Positions 48,343 to 57,731 of a stretch of 64,000 nt of DNA are shown one piece after another. The stretch covers positions 1,674,001 through 1,738,000 of the forward strand of contig NZ_CP054043.1 in the NCBI RefSeq assembly GCF_013282725.1, in the 5' to 3' direction. Made by a program: the position numbers and the translations under genes. The stretch comes from Yersinia mollaretii ATCC 43969. GTDB lineage: Bacteria > Pseudomonadota > Gammaproteobacteria > Enterobacterales > Enterobacteriaceae. The first letter of the stretch is position 1. Each line of letters starts with the position of its first letter. Below the pieces are notes generated by a model, which was not told where the DNA came from, ran no database searches, and was given only the letters and a program-made list of their open reading frames with translations.

Positions 48343-48783
48343 TTAAGGAATGTGCCTTTTACGTTGGTTTTATCCATAAAAATGGATCAAGTGAAGTCCT
48401 GAACTCTATCTTTAAGGCGACATAAAAAACTTCGGAATATTCATTAAAAGGTATTAAATTCCACTTAAATAAGGCGAATTCCTTCATTATGTTTTTAAGC
48501 ATCATGGAAATTCTGTCATTGGGATATCCTGATGCTCTGACGCAATATTCGTATTTATCGGCGATAAATGTTTTCAGTGTGATGTTTGCGAGCTTTGCCG
48601 CACTGTATTTGATGATATTTTTGCAGACTGGGCGGATTTAGCTGGTAAAATGATATTTCATCAGCGGTCGCTTGAGGCGTGGATTAGGCATCTGTGAGCA
48701 TACTTATGGCAATAGATGTTTAAAAAATAGCAACGCTTTCTGAGAAACATTTGCGAAATTCTCAATATCAAATGGGGAACAAG
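48343..48783. other. Intergenic region upstream of yjeI
   Basis: 440 bases with the promoters of the divergent DUF1996 gene and yjeI. One short open frame (48489-48641) is described separately. No other feature is clear. Confidence 0.45.
48489..48641 (+). CDS. Possible 50-residue single-helix membrane protein
   Basis: An ATG-started frame of 50 codons. Residues about 22-46 (SAINVFSVMFASFAALYLMI) are hydrophobic enough to span a membrane. The ribosome binding site is weak (AAGGCG, about 15 bases upstream). I know no homologue. It may be a real small protein, the remains of a longer gene, or chance. Confidence 0.3.
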   Translation: MFLSIMEILSLGYPDALTQYSYLSAINVFSVMFASFAALYLMIFLQTGRI

Positions 48784-49128
48784 ATGCAGATTAAAGTATT
48801 ACTTGGTCTTTCAGCAGCGTTGTTGCTGGCAGGTTGTAGCTCCACAAACCAATTGAGTTCGGCGGGCGAGCAAGTAAAGTTCTCCGACACTAAACCGGGT
48901 AGTGAGTGTCAGTTGGTCGGTCAGGTGACTGGGGTTCAGAGTAACTGGTTATCAGGTGGTGGCGGTGAAAGCAGCTCTATGCGCGGTGCAGCAAATGACC
49001 TGCGTAATAAAGCAGCAGCGATGGGCGGCAATGTGATTTATGGTGCGACCAGCCCGAGCGAAACCTTCTTATCGAGCTTTGCACCACTAGACAGCAAAAT
49101 GGTTGGCGAAGTTTATAAGTGCCCTTGA
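48784..49128 (+). CDS. yjeI: YjeI family lipoprotein (DUF4156)
   Basis: A 114-residue predicted lipoprotein. The lipobox LLAGC places the lipidated cysteine at residue 18. The rest follows E. coli YjeI: ECQLVGQVTGVQSNWLSGGGG, SSMRGAANDLRNKAAAMGGNV and a closing GEVYKCP. The ATG at 48784 has GGGGAA just upstream; an in-frame ATG 33 bases earlier would spoil the signal peptide. Function unknown. Position after groEL agrees with E. coli. Confidence 0.93.
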   Translation: MQIKVLLGLSAALLLAGCSSTNQLSSAGEQVKFSDTKPGSECQLVGQVTGVQSNWLSGGGGESSSMRGAANDLRNKAAAMGGNVIYGATSPSETFLSSFAPLDSKMVGEVYKCP

Positions 49129-49155
49129 TAGTTGAGGCTTAGGCACGAGTTGAAA

Positions 49156-49193
49156 TAAGGGGATGCTATGGCATCCCTTAATTATTCGTTTTT
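49156..49193 (+). terminator. Terminator of yjeI
   Basis: TAAGGGGATGC and GCATCCCTTA pair with one bulged base around a TATG loop; a TTTTT run follows at 49189-49193. It lies between the converging yjeI and epmB genes. Confidence 0.6.
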
Positions 49194-49197
49194 CCGG

Positions 49198-50229
49198 TCA
49201 CTCACTCTGCATCAATCGAAGATCCAGTGGTGTTTTGCTGGGTTGCCCGCCGATCTCTCGCGCCAGACGTGGGACCAGATAACCCGATACACGGCTGAGT
49301 AAGCCCTTCATTAGCTGTCGCGCTTCATCATCATCGACCATAAAGTGAGCCGCGCCTTGCACTTTATCTAATACGTGAATGTAGTAAGGTAAAATTCCTG
49401 CATCAAACAAGGCATTACTTAATGCTGCCAGTACATCCGCATCATCATTGACACCACGTAGCAGCACACTCTGGTTTAATAGTGTCACACCCGCTTGTTT
49501 TAGCTGCGCCATACTATCTCGCAAGGATTGATCGATTTCATTTGTATGATTTATATGTGTAACCATCAATACCTGTAACCGTGAATCGCCCAGCCGTTGG
49601 CATAAGGCTGCCGTGATTCGTGCAGGGATCACGACTGGTAGCCGAGTATGGATACGTAACCGTTTGATGTGGCTGATGCTTTCTAACTCATCCAATAACC
49701 AACTTAGCTCACTGTCTTTTGCCATCAACGGGTCTCCGCCCGAAAAGATGATTTCATCCAGCTCAGGATGTTGGCGGATATAATCCAGCGCCTGATGCCA
49801 ATTGGCTTTATTGCCTTGGTTATCTTGATAGGGAAAATGGCGGCGGAAACAGTAGCGGCAATTGACGGCACAACCGCCCTTGACCAGTAACAGAGCGCGG
49901 TTGCGATACTTATGTAACAGGCCGGGTACCACGCTACGTTGTTCATCAAGCGGGTCGTTGGTAAAACCGGGGGCAGCGATAAACTCTTCGCGTGCGGTGA
50001 GCACTTGAAGTAATAATGGGTCCGATGGATCACCTGGCTGCATACGCGCGACGAACGCGCGTGGTACTCTTAGCGGGAATAAACGGCGCGCCGCTGTGCC
50101 TTGTTGCAGGTTAGGGTGTTCATTTAAGAACAGAATTCGTAGCAATTCGTCCGGATCAGTAATTACATCGGCGAGTTGTAGCAACCAATCTTCTCTAATT
50201 GGCATGTTTCGGGTTACAATACTTGCCAT
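49198..50229 (-). CDS. epmB: EF-P lysine 2,3-aminomutase EpmB
   Basis: A 343-residue radical-SAM enzyme that turns (S)-alpha-lysine into (R)-beta-lysine for EF-P. The CxxxCxxC cluster motif is C120, C124 and C127 in [17 protein letters not shown]. Other matches are [21 protein letters not shown] and the ending [11 protein letters not shown]. It is divergent from its client efp with only 35 bases between start codons, so the two promoters must overlap. Confidence 0.96.
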   Translation of the reverse strand: MASIVTRNMPIREDWLLQLADVITDPDELLRILFLNEHPNLQQGTAARRLFPLRVPRAFVARMQPGDPSDPLLLQVLTAREEFIAAPGFTNDPLDEQRSVVPGLLHKYRNRALLLVKGGCAVNCRYCFRRHFPYQDNQGNKANWHQALDYIRQHPELDEIIFSGGDPLMAKDSELSWLLDELESISHIKRLRIHTRLPVVIPARITAALCQRLGDSRLQVLMVTHINHTNEIDQSLRDSMAQLKQAGVTLLNQSVLLRGVNDDADVLAALSNALFDAGILPYYIHVLDKVQGAAHFMVDDDEARQLMKGLLSRVSGYLVPRLAREIGGQPSKTPLDLRLMQSE

Positions 50230-50264
50230 TTTTTAGGCTTACTACCAGTTTCTTGAGGACCATC

Positions 50265-50831
50265 ATGGCCAGTTATTATAGCAACGATTTTCGTCCCGGT
50301 CTTAAAATCATGTTCGAGGGCGAGCCTTATTCAGTTGAGTCCAGCGAGTTCGTAAAACCAGGCAAAGGCCAAGCTTTTGCTCGTGTTAAGATGCGCCGTC
50401 TGCTGACTGGCGGGCGCGTTGAAAAGACCTTCAAATCAACAGATTCTCTGGAAGGTGCTGACGTTAACGACCTGAACCTGACTTACCTGTACAACGACGG
50501 TGAGTTCTGGCACTTCATGAATAACGAGACTTACGAACAGCTGCAAGCTGATGCAAAAGCGATTGGCGACAACGGCAAATGGCTGGTTGATCAGGCCGAA
50601 TGTATCGTAACTCTGTGGAATGGCCTGCCTATCGCAGTCACCCCACCAAACTTTGTTGAACTCGAAATTGTTGACACTGACCCAGGTCTGAAAGGGGATA
50701 CTGCCGGTACAGGTGGTAAACCTGCGACGCTGAGTACTGGCGCTGTGGTCAAAGTGCCATTATTCGTACAGGTTGGCGAAGTCATCAAAGTTGATACTCG
50801 CTCTGGCGAATATGTTTCTCGCGTTAAGTAA
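50265..50831 (+). CDS. efp: Elongation factor P
   Basis: A 188-residue tRNA-shaped factor that rescues ribosomes stalled on polyproline. The modified lysine is K34 in VKPGKGQAF, which EpmA and EpmB supply with beta-lysine. The ATG at 50265 has GAGGA upstream and matches all homologues; an in-frame ATG 66 bases earlier lies within epmB and is rejected. The proline-rich BcsO/P-like protein in this window might depend on it. Confidence 0.97.
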   Translation: MASYYSNDFRPGLKIMFEGEPYSVESSEFVKPGKGQAFARVKMRRLLTGGRVEKTFKSTDSLEGADVNDLNLTYLYNDGEFWHFMNNETYEQLQADAKAIGDNGKWLVDQAECIVTLWNGLPIAVTPPNFVELEIVDTDPGLKGDTAGTGGKPATLSTGAVVKVPLFVQVGEVIKVDTRSGEYVSRVK

Positions 50832-50907
50832 TTAACCGTAGAAACAGGCAAGAAATACCGAATTGAGTTAACTGTTTTGACCGTATTGAACAGTTAACTA
50901 ATATAAT

Positions 50908-50949
50908 ACCCCAGTAATTGGTTAATAAATCCAAGTGCTGGGGTTTTTT
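50908..50949 (+). terminator. Terminator of efp
   Basis: ACCCCAG and CTGGGGT pair, with an inner TTGG/CCAA, and TTTTTT follows. Confidence 0.8.
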
Positions 50950-50987
50950 ATATTTATCGATTATTGAGTCAGCATCCATTACTAAGA

Positions 50988-51581
50988 TTAATGGGGGAAA
51001 CTAATATCGACAACCTGATAAAAAGCATGATTGGTATCAGCAATATCCCAAGCGGCGAGAATAACATGGTATCCCGAGCGGTCTAGCGGCAAAGAGCATT
51101 GATGTACTACTCTGGTATTAGGTACCCTGCCATTATCATTATATTGACAGAATGGAACTAAATCAAAAGAAGCTCGTGTGAGGGGGTGCGAACTATTCCA
51201 TCCTTGCTTGGTCAGGTAATAACGCCAATGGGTTGTGCTATGGGTTGCCGTAAGTTGCCATTGAAGATTCATTGTTCCACTATGAACATTTGTTTTCTGC
51301 CAGCGAGTCGGTGTTTGAGCATCCAATGCCGAAAATGGGTACATACCGCCACTGGCTATACGCCCATCTTCTGGGCCTGAATAGGGGAAGTTTTTATAGC
51401 CCTCAACACTTTGTGGTTCATATTGAACGGCACCACAGTAATGATTGATCCCTTGATAACACAGATAAGCCCGACTGGGTGGGGATTGAATATACCCATG
51501 AGCGTGGGCAAGTGAAGAGAAATAGCTGGATAAGGTTAAGGTGCCCGTCAGGATTAATATATTAGCGCGAATGTATTTCAT
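50988..51581 (-). CDS. AA10 lytic polysaccharide monooxygenase (chitin-binding protein)
   Basis: A 197-residue secreted copper enzyme similar to CBP21. Signal cleavage after SLAHA leaves His28 as the new N-terminus. The second histidine of the copper brace is H114 in TATHSTTHWRYYLTKQGW, and the axial phenylalanine lies in HAFYQVVDI. It has no extra carbohydrate-binding module. It should oxidatively cleave chitin, possibly cellulose; AA10 members differ and the sequence alone does not decide. It replaces the ecnA/ecnB/sugE stretch seen between efp and blc in E. coli. Confidence 0.93.
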   Translation of the reverse strand: MKYIRANILILTGTLTLSSYFSSLAHAHGYIQSPPSRAYLCYQGINHYCGAVQYEPQSVEGYKNFPYSGPEDGRIASGGMYPFSALDAQTPTRWQKTNVHSGTMNLQWQLTATHSTTHWRYYLTKQGWNSSHPLTRASFDLVPFCQYNDNGRVPNTRVVHQCSLPLDRSGYHVILAAWDIADTNHAFYQVVDISFPH

Positions 51582-51910
51582 GGTTATTACCTTTTTAGAT
51601 TAGAAATAACATTTATAGTTTTGTTCTTATAAAATAAATGACGTTAATATGTTCTTGAATGCTATTTTTATAATGTTATTGTGGTGTTGGCTCATGTTTA
51701 TATTTACTGAGTTTTATCATTCGCGCAATAATTTAATATGATAATTGTGTTTTATAAATTAATTGAAAGACTACCATGCAAACATTATTTTTATTTCGCA
51801 TTGGCAGCAAAGATAATCCAATAGGTTTAGAGGCGAGTTTTGTCGTGAGCTGATAGGGTGCAGATCTAGTGCGCCCTATCAGGGGTTGATCGCAACTGAG
51901 GATTACGGTG
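51582..51910. other. Intergenic region upstream of the AA10 gene
   Basis: 330 AT-rich bases between the AA10 gene and the end of blc. It must hold the AA10 promoter. I checked for entericidin genes (ecnA, ecnB), expected here from E. coli, and saw none. Confidence 0.5.
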
Positions 51911-52438
51911 CTATTCCTGCTTTACCCAAATCAACTTATCGATCGGGAAACCATAATCTTTGGCGACTGACAGAAGTTTTTCGCGCACATCGGCGCTGAG
52001 GGTTGGTGTGCGGGATAGAATCCACAGGTAATCGCGATTTGGCCCGCTGACGAGTGCGTAGGAATAATTATCATCTAATTCAATAATATTATAGCCGCCA
52101 TAGAAAGGCCCGAAGAACGATACTTTGAGCGAGGCTAGTTGTGGTGAGCCAATAAAATAGGCTTTCCCAATACTCTCTTGCCATTGCTGTTTTCTCGCAT
52201 TATAACCTCGGTTAATCACTTTTACGCCGCCATCATCACGGGGCGTGTAATTGGCAGTGACATGATCCAGCCCGCGTTCAAAAGAGTGATCCAGCCGAGC
52301 AATCTCATACCATGTCCCAAGATAGCGCGGTAATTGGAAGTTATCGACGATCTTTACGTCTTTTGGCGGTGTGACACTGCAGGCGACAGAGAGCAGAGTT
52401 GCCGTCAATACAGATAATTTTGACCACAGACGCATCAC
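51911..52438 (-). CDS. blc: Outer-membrane lipocalin Blc
   Basis: A 175-residue lipoprotein lipocalin that binds lysophospholipids. Lipobox LLSVAC puts the lipidated cysteine at residue 20 (19 if the second ATG is used). The lipocalin motif YLGTWYEIARLDHSFERGL and the ending SRTPTLSADVREKL...FIWV-like LIWVKQE agree with E. coli Blc. Two adjacent ATGs make the exact start uncertain by one residue. Confidence 0.94.
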   Translation of the reverse strand: MMRLWSKLSVLTATLLSVACSVTPPKDVKIVDNFQLPRYLGTWYEIARLDHSFERGLDHVTANYTPRDDGGVKVINRGYNARKQQWQESIGKAYFIGSPQLASLKVSFFGPFYGGYNIIELDDNYSYALVSGPNRDYLWILSRTPTLSADVREKLLSVAKDYGFPIDKLIWVKQE

Positions 52439-52532
52439 TATTCCTCACTATTTCAGTCGGTAACTTATCACTGAGAATAGCTATCATCTATAAGGGAAGC
52501 AAATGGATGAGTATAAGCTAGTGGCAAGAGGC

Positions 52533-52565
52533 AAAAAAAACGGCCCGGCAAAGGCGCGGACCGTT
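52533..52565 (-). terminator. Terminator of frdABCD
   Basis: On the minus strand AACGGTCC pairs with GGGCCGTT (including one G-U) and is followed by eight Ts. It lies 17 bases past the frdD stop. Confidence 0.8.
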
Positions 52566-52581
52566 GATAGGGCGTGGGTAA

Positions 52582-52938
52582 TTACAGTGTTAGGACACCG
52601 ATGATGGCAACCACACTCAGAATAGCGGCTAAGCCATAGAACACCCATTTCCCGGCTGGGACGTGGATTCTTAAATCATGCATGGCGTGATGGATACGGT
52701 GTAAACCGCACCACAGTGGCAGAATAATCATCAGCAACAGGAATATCCGGCCAATAAAACTCTGACAGAACGCCAGAATACGCTCATAGCTCAGCGCATC
52801 ACCTGGAAAGGCACCCAAGGGCAGCAGAATGGCAACCAGCAGAATAACCGCAGGGGCAATGATGGCGCTCCACATACCGCCAGCACCAAACAGGCCCCAG
52901 AAGATAGGTTCATCGGAGCGTTTAGGAACTTGATTCAT
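52582..52938 (-). CDS. frdD: Fumarate reductase membrane anchor FrdD
   Basis: A 118-residue anchor with three helices. [25 protein letters not shown] and [19 protein letters not shown] match E. coli FrdD. With FrdC it binds menaquinol and holds FrdAB on the inner membrane. The ATG at 52938 has GGAGGA upstream and leaves 16 bases after frdC; an in-frame ATG 30 bases earlier overlaps frdC. Confidence 0.95.
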   Translation of the reverse strand: MNQVPKRSDEPIFWGLFGAGGMWSAIIAPAVILLVAILLPLGAFPGDALSYERILAFCQSFIGRIFLLLMIILPLWCGLHRIHHAMHDLRIHVPAGKWVFYGLAAILSVVAIIGVLTL

Positions 52939-52954
52939 CTTGTTTTCCTCCGGG

Positions 52955-53347
52955 TTAGAGTAAGGCAACGGCCAAAATAATCGCGGTAGCCACGACCGTC
53001 ACAACCCACAGCGCCTTGATAACTGGCTCTGGACCCATTTTTTCGCTATTAACGATAATATTGGCGGCCTTTGGTGCCAGTTCAAACCAAGTTTTGGTAT
53101 GTAACACTGCGGCCAATAACGTAATAATATTGATCAGTAACACCAGTGGATTTTGCAGGAAACCGACAAAACCTTCCCAGCCAGCAGGGCCACTTTTCAA
53201 CGCAAATACGCCGTAAATCATCAGAATACTGAACCAGACGGTTGGAACCGATGTCCCTTCACGCAACATATAAAAGCGATAGAAACCCAGTTGTTGCCAC
53301 CAGTTTGGGGCCATGGTGCGGACATAAGCTTTACGTTTAGTCGTCAT
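52955..53347 (-). CDS. frdC: Fumarate reductase membrane anchor FrdC
   Basis: A 130-residue anchor with three helices (about 28-50, 63-85, 106-128). [23 protein letters not shown], the menaquinol-site glutamate in [12 protein letters not shown] and [13 protein letters not shown] match E. coli FrdC. It follows frdB after 16 bases. Confidence 0.96.
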   Translation of the reverse strand: MTTKRKAYVRTMAPNWWQQLGFYRFYMLREGTSVPTVWFSILMIYGVFALKSGPAGWEGFVGFLQNPLVLLINIITLLAAVLHTKTWFELAPKAANIIVNSEKMGPEPVIKALWVVTVVATAIILAVALL

Positions 53348-53363
53348 TATTGTCTCCCCTCCC

Positions 53364-54098
53364 TTATTGTGGTTTCAGCATGGCGATCATGAAGTCTTTA
53401 GCACTCTCGACCTTGCCTTGCTGGATAGCCGCTGCCGGATCAACGTGTTTAGGACAAACTTCAGAACAGTAACCGACGAAGGTACAGCTCCAAACACCAT
53501 TTTTACCGTTAAGCTGCGGCATGCGCTCTTTCTTGCCGTGGTCACGGTTATCCAGATTGTAACGGTGAGCCAGCGTGATCGCTGCCGGGCCGATAAACTC
53601 TGGATTCAAGCCAAACTGCGGACAAGCGGCATAGCACAGACCACAGTTAATGCAGCCGGAGAACTGATGGTATTTTGCCATCTGAGCTGGCGTCTGCTTA
53701 TTCGGGCCATCTTGAGGTTTGCGTTCGTTGCCGATAATGTAAGGTTTGATTGCTTCCAAACTTTCGATAAAGTGAGTCATATCAACCACTAAATCGCGTT
53801 CGATTGGGAAGTTACCCAGCGCCTCGACCTTCATCCCGGCGGTATATTCGCGCAGGAAGGTTTTACAGGCGAGTTTAGGCACTTTGTTAACCATCATGCC
53901 GCACGAGCCGCAAATCGCCATCCGGCAAGACCAGCGATAAGAGAGATCCGGTGCCAGGTTATCTTTGATATAGCCCAACGCATCCAGCAGAGAAGTTTGC
54001 TCATCGTAAGGTACTTCAAAGGTTTCGAAGTGAGGTTCGCTATCACGTTCTGGGTTATAGCGCATGACCTCCATTTTCAGGACTTTCATATCAGTCAT
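53364..54098 (-). CDS. frdB: Fumarate reductase iron-sulphur subunit FrdB
   Basis: A 244-residue subunit with three centres: [2Fe-2S] ([14 protein letters not shown] with a later cysteine), [4Fe-4S] ([11 protein letters not shown]) and [3Fe-4S] (CSEVCPKH with C209-type partner). It carries electrons from the membrane quinol to FrdA. Its start overlaps the frdA end by 8 bases. Length equals that of E. coli. Confidence 0.97.
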   Translation of the reverse strand: MTDMKVLKMEVMRYNPERDSEPHFETFEVPYDEQTSLLDALGYIKDNLAPDLSYRWSCRMAICGSCGMMVNKVPKLACKTFLREYTAGMKVEALGNFPIERDLVVDMTHFIESLEAIKPYIIGNERKPQDGPNKQTPAQMAKYHQFSGCINCGLCYAACPQFGLNPEFIGPAAITLAHRYNLDNRDHGKKERMPQLNGKNGVWSCTFVGYCSEVCPKHVDPAAAIQQGKVESAKDFMIAMLKPQ

Positions 54099-55914
54099 TC
54101 GCCTGCTCCTTATCCTTCAAATCTTTTGCATCTTTTGCATCTTTCGCATCTTGTGCGGTGGCTTCACCACCATAAACACGTTTTGCCGGTGCCAGCTTGG
54201 TAATTTTCACGTCGCTGTACTCTAGGCGTGGTGCGCCGCCGGGGGTATGGAAGGCCAGAGTATGCTTCAGGAAATTAACATCATCACGCTCGGTGCAGCC
54301 TTCATCCAGACGCTGATGCGCGCCGCGAGACTCTCTGCGGTTCAGTGCTGAGTGAGCCATACATTCAGCCACATCTAAGCCATAACCCAGCTCAATGGTG
54401 TACAGCAGATCCGTATTGAAAACACTGGAGGTGTCGGTAATTTTCACACGCTTGAAGCGCTCTTTCAGCTCAGCCAGTTTATCCACGGTTTTCTGCATCA
54501 GTTCCGGTGTGCGGTAAATGCCGCAACCTTCTTCCATCGACAGACCCATCTCATCGCGGATTTTGGACCAATTCTCCGTCCCTTCCTGTTTCATCAGGTT
54601 GCTCAGGCGAGTTTCAACATCACGGGTTTGGGCATCCAGCGCGCTGCCGTTTGCAGGGCCAGTTTCCATGGCGCGCAGTGCCGCTTGTTCGCCTGCCACG
54701 CGACCAAAGACCACTAATTCGGCCAGTGAGTTGGAACCTAAGCGGTTAGCGCCGTGCAGACCAACGGAAGAACATTCGCCGACAGCAAATAGCCCTTTGA
54801 TGCGGGTTTCACACTGCTGGTTAGTTTCGATACCGCCCATAGTGTAATGTGCGGTTGGGCGCACTGGGATTGGCTCTTTTACTGGGTCAACACCCACATA
54901 GGCTTTCGCCAACTCGCAGATGAACGGCAGGCGCTCAAGCAGTTTTTTCTCGCCCAGATGGCGCAGATCCAGATAGACCACATCACCACGTGGTGTGGCG
55001 ATCGTGCGGCCAGCGCGCCATTCATGCCAGAAGGCTTGCGAAACTTTATCGCGCGGGCCTAATTCCATGTATTTGTTTTTTGGCTCGCCGAGCGGGGTTT
55101 CTGGCCCCATGCCGTAATCTTGTAAATAACGGTAGCCATCTTTGTTGACCAGAATACCGCCCTCACCACGACACCCTTCGGTCATCAAGATGCCAGAACC
55201 CGGCAGACCGGTGGGGTGATATTGCACAAATTCCATATCCCGCAGCGGGACGCCGTGGTGGAATGCCATCCCCATACCATCACCGGTAACAATACCGCCG
55301 TTGGTGTTATAACGATAAACACGACCTGCGCCACCTGTCGCCATGACTACCGCGTTCGCCCGGATTTGCACTCGGGTACCTTCCATCATATTCATGGCAA
55401 CAACACCACGCGCTTGACCATCATCGACCAGAATATCTAGAACGAAATGTTCATCAAAGCGCTGAATTTGCGGGTACTTCAACGAGGTTTGGAACAGGGT
55501 ATGCAGCATGTGGAAGCCGGTCTTATCGGCGGCGAACCAAGTACGTTCAATTTTCATCCCACCAAAGCGGCGAACGTTAACTGAACCATCAGGTTTGCGG
55601 CTCCACGGGCAGCCCCAAATTTCCAGTTGTGCCATCTCTTCCGGGCAGCTGTGAACAAAATGGTCAACAACATCTTGTTCGCATAGCCAGTCACCACCGG
55701 CTACGGTGTCGTGGAAATGATAGTCAAAGGTATCGTGGTCCTGCGTGACGGCGGCTGATCCCCCTTCGGCAGCCACGGTATGGCTACGCATCGGGTATAC
55801 TTTCGAGATCAGAGCAATCTTCAGCTGAGGGTTGGCTTCCGCTGCGGCTATTGCTGCACGTAAACCAGCGCCTCCGGCCCCGATAATGGCAAGATCGGCG
55901 TTAAAGGTTTGCAC
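54091..55914 (-). CDS. frdA: Fumarate reductase flavoprotein FrdA
   Basis: A 607-residue catalytic subunit reducing fumarate to succinate in anaerobic respiration. The FAD site [16 protein letters not shown] and the covalent-flavin histidine in [10 protein letters not shown] are present; [11 protein letters not shown] and [21 protein letters not shown] surround the active site. The start is a GTG at 55914 with GGAGAAG upstream, as in E. coli; the in-frame ATG at 55950 lies inside an ERIC element and is rejected. The tail has a variable-looking KDA repeat encoded by four 9-base units (54121-54156). Confidence 0.97.
   Translation of the reverse strand: MQTFNADLAIIGAGGAGLRAAIAAAEANPQLKIALISKVYPMRSHTVAAEGGSAAVTQDHDTFDYHFHDTVAGGDWLCEQDVVDHFVHSCPEEMAQLEIWGCPWSRKPDGSVNVRRFGGMKIERTWFAADKTGFHMLHTLFQTSLKYPQIQRFDEHFVLDILVDDGQARGVVAMNMMEGTRVQIRANAVVMATGGAGRVYRYNTNGGIVTGDGMGMAFHHGVPLRDMEFVQYHPTGLPGSGILMTEGCRGEGGILVNKDGYRYLQDYGMGPETPLGEPKNKYMELGPRDKVSQAFWHEWRAGRTIATPRGDVVYLDLRHLGEKKLLERLPFICELAKAYVGVDPVKEPIPVRPTAHYTMGGIETNQQCETRIKGLFAVGECSSVGLHGANRLGSNSLAELVVFGRVAGEQAALRAMETGPANGSALDAQTRDVETRLSNLMKQEGTENWSKIRDEMGLSMEEGCGIYRTPELMQKTVDKLAELKERFKRVKITDTSSVFNTDLLYTIELGYGLDVAECMAHSALNRRESRGAHQRLDEGCTERDDVNFLKHTLAFHTPGGAPRLEYSDVKITKLAPAKRVYGGEATAQDAKDAKDAKDLKDKEQAND
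54121..54156. repeat. 9-base tandem repeat in the 3' end of frdA
   Basis: Four units of ATCTTTTGC type on the plus strand, the first two identical and the others with 1-2 changes. They encode repeated Lys-Asp-Ala in the FrdA tail, outside the catalytic core. In-frame copy change would be tolerated. Confidence 0.8.
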
Positions 55915-55939
55915 TGCGCTTCTCCATTGTTCAAGTGAA

Positions 55940-56064
55940 ATACCCGGCATACTTCAAGCTGCATGTGCGTTGGCTGCTTTCGTTCACCCCAGTCACTGAC
56001 CTGAGTAAGCTCCTGAGGGTTTGTTCAATTGCCGCCTTCCTGCAACTCGAACTATTTTGGGTAT
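55940..56064. repeat. ERIC element in the frd leader
   Basis: A 125-base imperfect palindrome, the usual ERIC size. Ends ATACCCGGCAT and TTTTGGGTAT are inverted, and the core on the minus strand, CAGGAGCTTACTCAGGTCAG, followed by TGACTGGGGTGAACG, is close to the ERIC consensus. It begins 26 bases upstream of the frdA GTG and lies between the promoter and the gene, so it is transcribed in the frd leader. Confidence 0.88.
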
Positions 56065-56173
56065 ATATAATTAAAGCTATATTTCTTTAAAATTATTATC
56101 ACGCTAACTTATTAGTGAGCGGCCAGAATGATGATATTAAGAATAGCTATTTCTTACTTTTTGTATGGGAATA

Positions 56174-56214
56174 ATTATACCCAATGCTAAGTAGCAGAAA
56201 TTTGATGTGATCGA
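56174..56214 (-). promoter_or_regulatory. frdABCD promoter with FNR-type site
   Basis: On the minus strand the bases ATCGATCACATCAAATTT (FNR-like half sites TCGAT and ATCAA at 56202-56214) closely resemble the E. coli frd FNR site, and TATAAT lies at 56174-56179. The site centre is about 41 bases upstream of the expected start near 56167, the normal place for FNR activation. This puts the transcript start about 250 bases upstream of frdA. Confidence 0.7.
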
Positions 56215-56413
56215 TTGTTTTGTTTTATTTGAACCGCCTCAAGGGCATTACTGACAAAAACGTGATCCCAAACAGGATCTGCTGGGCATAACAGTTTTTT
56301 GCAGAGTGAAATGCTGAATTCGAGGGGATAATTGCCTAGAGGGGTGACAGATTTGTCTGAGGGGATGGATGCGGGTAGACTGCACCCCCTGTTTGATTTC
56401 GGAGTTAACCACC

Positions 56414-57391
56414 ATGAGCGAAACGGCAAGCTGGCAGCCGAGTGCACCTATCGCCAATTTGTTGAAGCGCGCAGCAATAATGGCAGAGATCCGGCGCTTT
56501 TTTGCCGATCGTGGCGTATTAGAAGTTGAAACGCCCACCATGAGCCAAGCGACAGTGACGGACATTCATTTAGTCCCATTCGAAACCCGGTTTGTTGGCC
56601 CGGGCGCTGCCGATGGTTTGACGCTGTACATGATGACCAGTCCGGAATACCACATGAAGCGCCTGCTGGCGGCGGGCAGTGGCTCTATCTATCAGTTGGG
56701 CCGCAGTTTTCGTAATGAAGAAGCTGGCCGTCATCACAATCCTGAATTCACCATGCTTGAATGGTATCGCCCACATTATGATATGTATCGCTTAATGAAT
56801 GAGGTGGATGACCTGTTGCAGCAAATTCTGGATTGCAATAGCGCCGAAACACTCTCTTATCAGCAAGCTTTCCAGCGCCATCTGGGTATTGACCCATTAT
56901 CAGCAGAGAAAGCGCAATTGCGTGAAGCGGCAGCAAAACTGGATCTAAGTAATGTCGCGGATACCGAAGAGGATCGCGATACACTGCTGCAACTGCTGTT
57001 CACCGTGGGGGTCGAGCCGCATATTGGTCGTGATAAACCAGCCTTTGTTTATCATTTCCCTGCATCACAAGCTTCTCTGGCGGTCATCAGCACGGAAGAT
57101 CACCGTGTAGCCGAGCGTTTTGAGGTTTACTTCAAAGGTATTGAGCTGGCAAATGGCTTCCATGAGCTGACTGATGGCGATGAACAACTGCAACGTTTTG
57201 AGCAAGATAATCGCAGCCGTGCTAAACGCGGTTTACCGCAGCACCCGATCGACATGAATCTGATCGCTGCCCTGAAACATGGCTTGCCGGATTGTTCTGG
57301 TGTGGCACTCGGGGTTGATCGTTTGGTGATGCTGGCGCTGAATGCAGAGCGGTTGAGTGATGTTATCGCCTTCCCAGTCGATATTGCCTAA
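56414..57391 (+). CDS. epmA: EF-P--(R)-beta-lysine ligase EpmA
   Basis: A 325-residue paralogue of the catalytic domain of class II lysyl-tRNA synthetase that attaches beta-lysine to EF-P. Class II motifs include [12 protein letters not shown], the motif 2 stretch [23 protein letters not shown] and the motif 3 stretch [12 protein letters not shown]. It lacks an anticodon-binding domain. The ATG at 56414 has GGAG 9 bases upstream and gives the exact E. coli length; a start at 56369 is not supported. Confidence 0.96.
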   Translation: MSETASWQPSAPIANLLKRAAIMAEIRRFFADRGVLEVETPTMSQATVTDIHLVPFETRFVGPGAADGLTLYMMTSPEYHMKRLLAAGSGSIYQLGRSFRNEEAGRHHNPEFTMLEWYRPHYDMYRLMNEVDDLLQQILDCNSAETLSYQQAFQRHLGIDPLSAEKAQLREAAAKLDLSNVADTEEDRDTLLQLLFTVGVEPHIGRDKPAFVYHFPASQASLAVISTEDHRVAERFEVYFKGIELANGFHELTDGDEQLQRFEQDNRSRAKRGLPQHPIDMNLIAALKHGLPDCSGVALGVDRLVMLALNAERLSDVIAFPVDIA

Positions 57392-57400
57392 TTCCTCTTC

Positions 57401-57669
57401 GTCCTTGGCGCCGCCGCGGTGTTCGCTGCACTCGCTCACCCGAATCACTTACGACAGTAAGCTCATCGGGATGCGCTCACTTGCTGCCTTGCTGCAACAC
57501 CAATGACTTTGAGGAATGTGAGTGTCCTTGGCGCCGCCGCGGTGTTCGCTGCACTCGCTCACCCGAATCACTTACGACAGTAAGCTCATCGGGATGCGCT
57601 CACTTGCTGCCTTGCTGCAACACCAATGACTTTGAGGAATGCGAGTGTCCTTGGCACCGCAGCGGTATT
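57401..57669. repeat. Tandem ERIC-like repeat, 123-base period
   Basis: Two almost identical 123-base units (57401-57523 and 57524-57646) and a short diverged third start (57647-57669, GTCCTTGGCACCGCAGCGGT). Each unit holds an ERIC-like core, CGAATCACTTACGACAGTAA followed by GCTCATCGGGATGCG. The array fills the gap between the converging epmA and mscM genes. Confidence 0.85.
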
Positions 57670-57674
57670 AAAAG

Positions 57675-57708
57675 AAATGCCCTGACCTGTGAAGGTTCAG
57701 GGCATTTT
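57675..57708. terminator. Bidirectional terminator of epmA and mscM
   Basis: ATGCCCTGA and TCAGGGCAT pair perfectly, with further CC/GG pairing inside. TTTTTG follows on the plus strand and TTTCTTTT on the minus strand. Confidence 0.8.
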
Positions 57709-57731
57709 TGTTTCTTACTCACTGATTGATC

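Larger units (their letters stand above)
55915..56413. other. Divergent region between frdA and epmA
   Basis: 500 bases. It has an ERIC element next to frdA (55940-56064), the FNR-type frd promoter (56167-56214) and, to the right, the epmA leader with a GC-rich, weakly foldable stretch near 56339-56390. Confidence 0.55.

Noticed and set aside
55915..55950. A longer FrdA starting at the ATG at 55950
   Set aside because: The extra 12 codons derive partly from the ERIC element, and the GTG at 55914 has a good ribosome binding site and matches the known FrdA start.
57401..57669. A CRISPR array at the 123-base repeat
   Set aside because: The units are contiguous and nearly identical over their full length with no spacers, there are no cas genes, and the core is ERIC-like.
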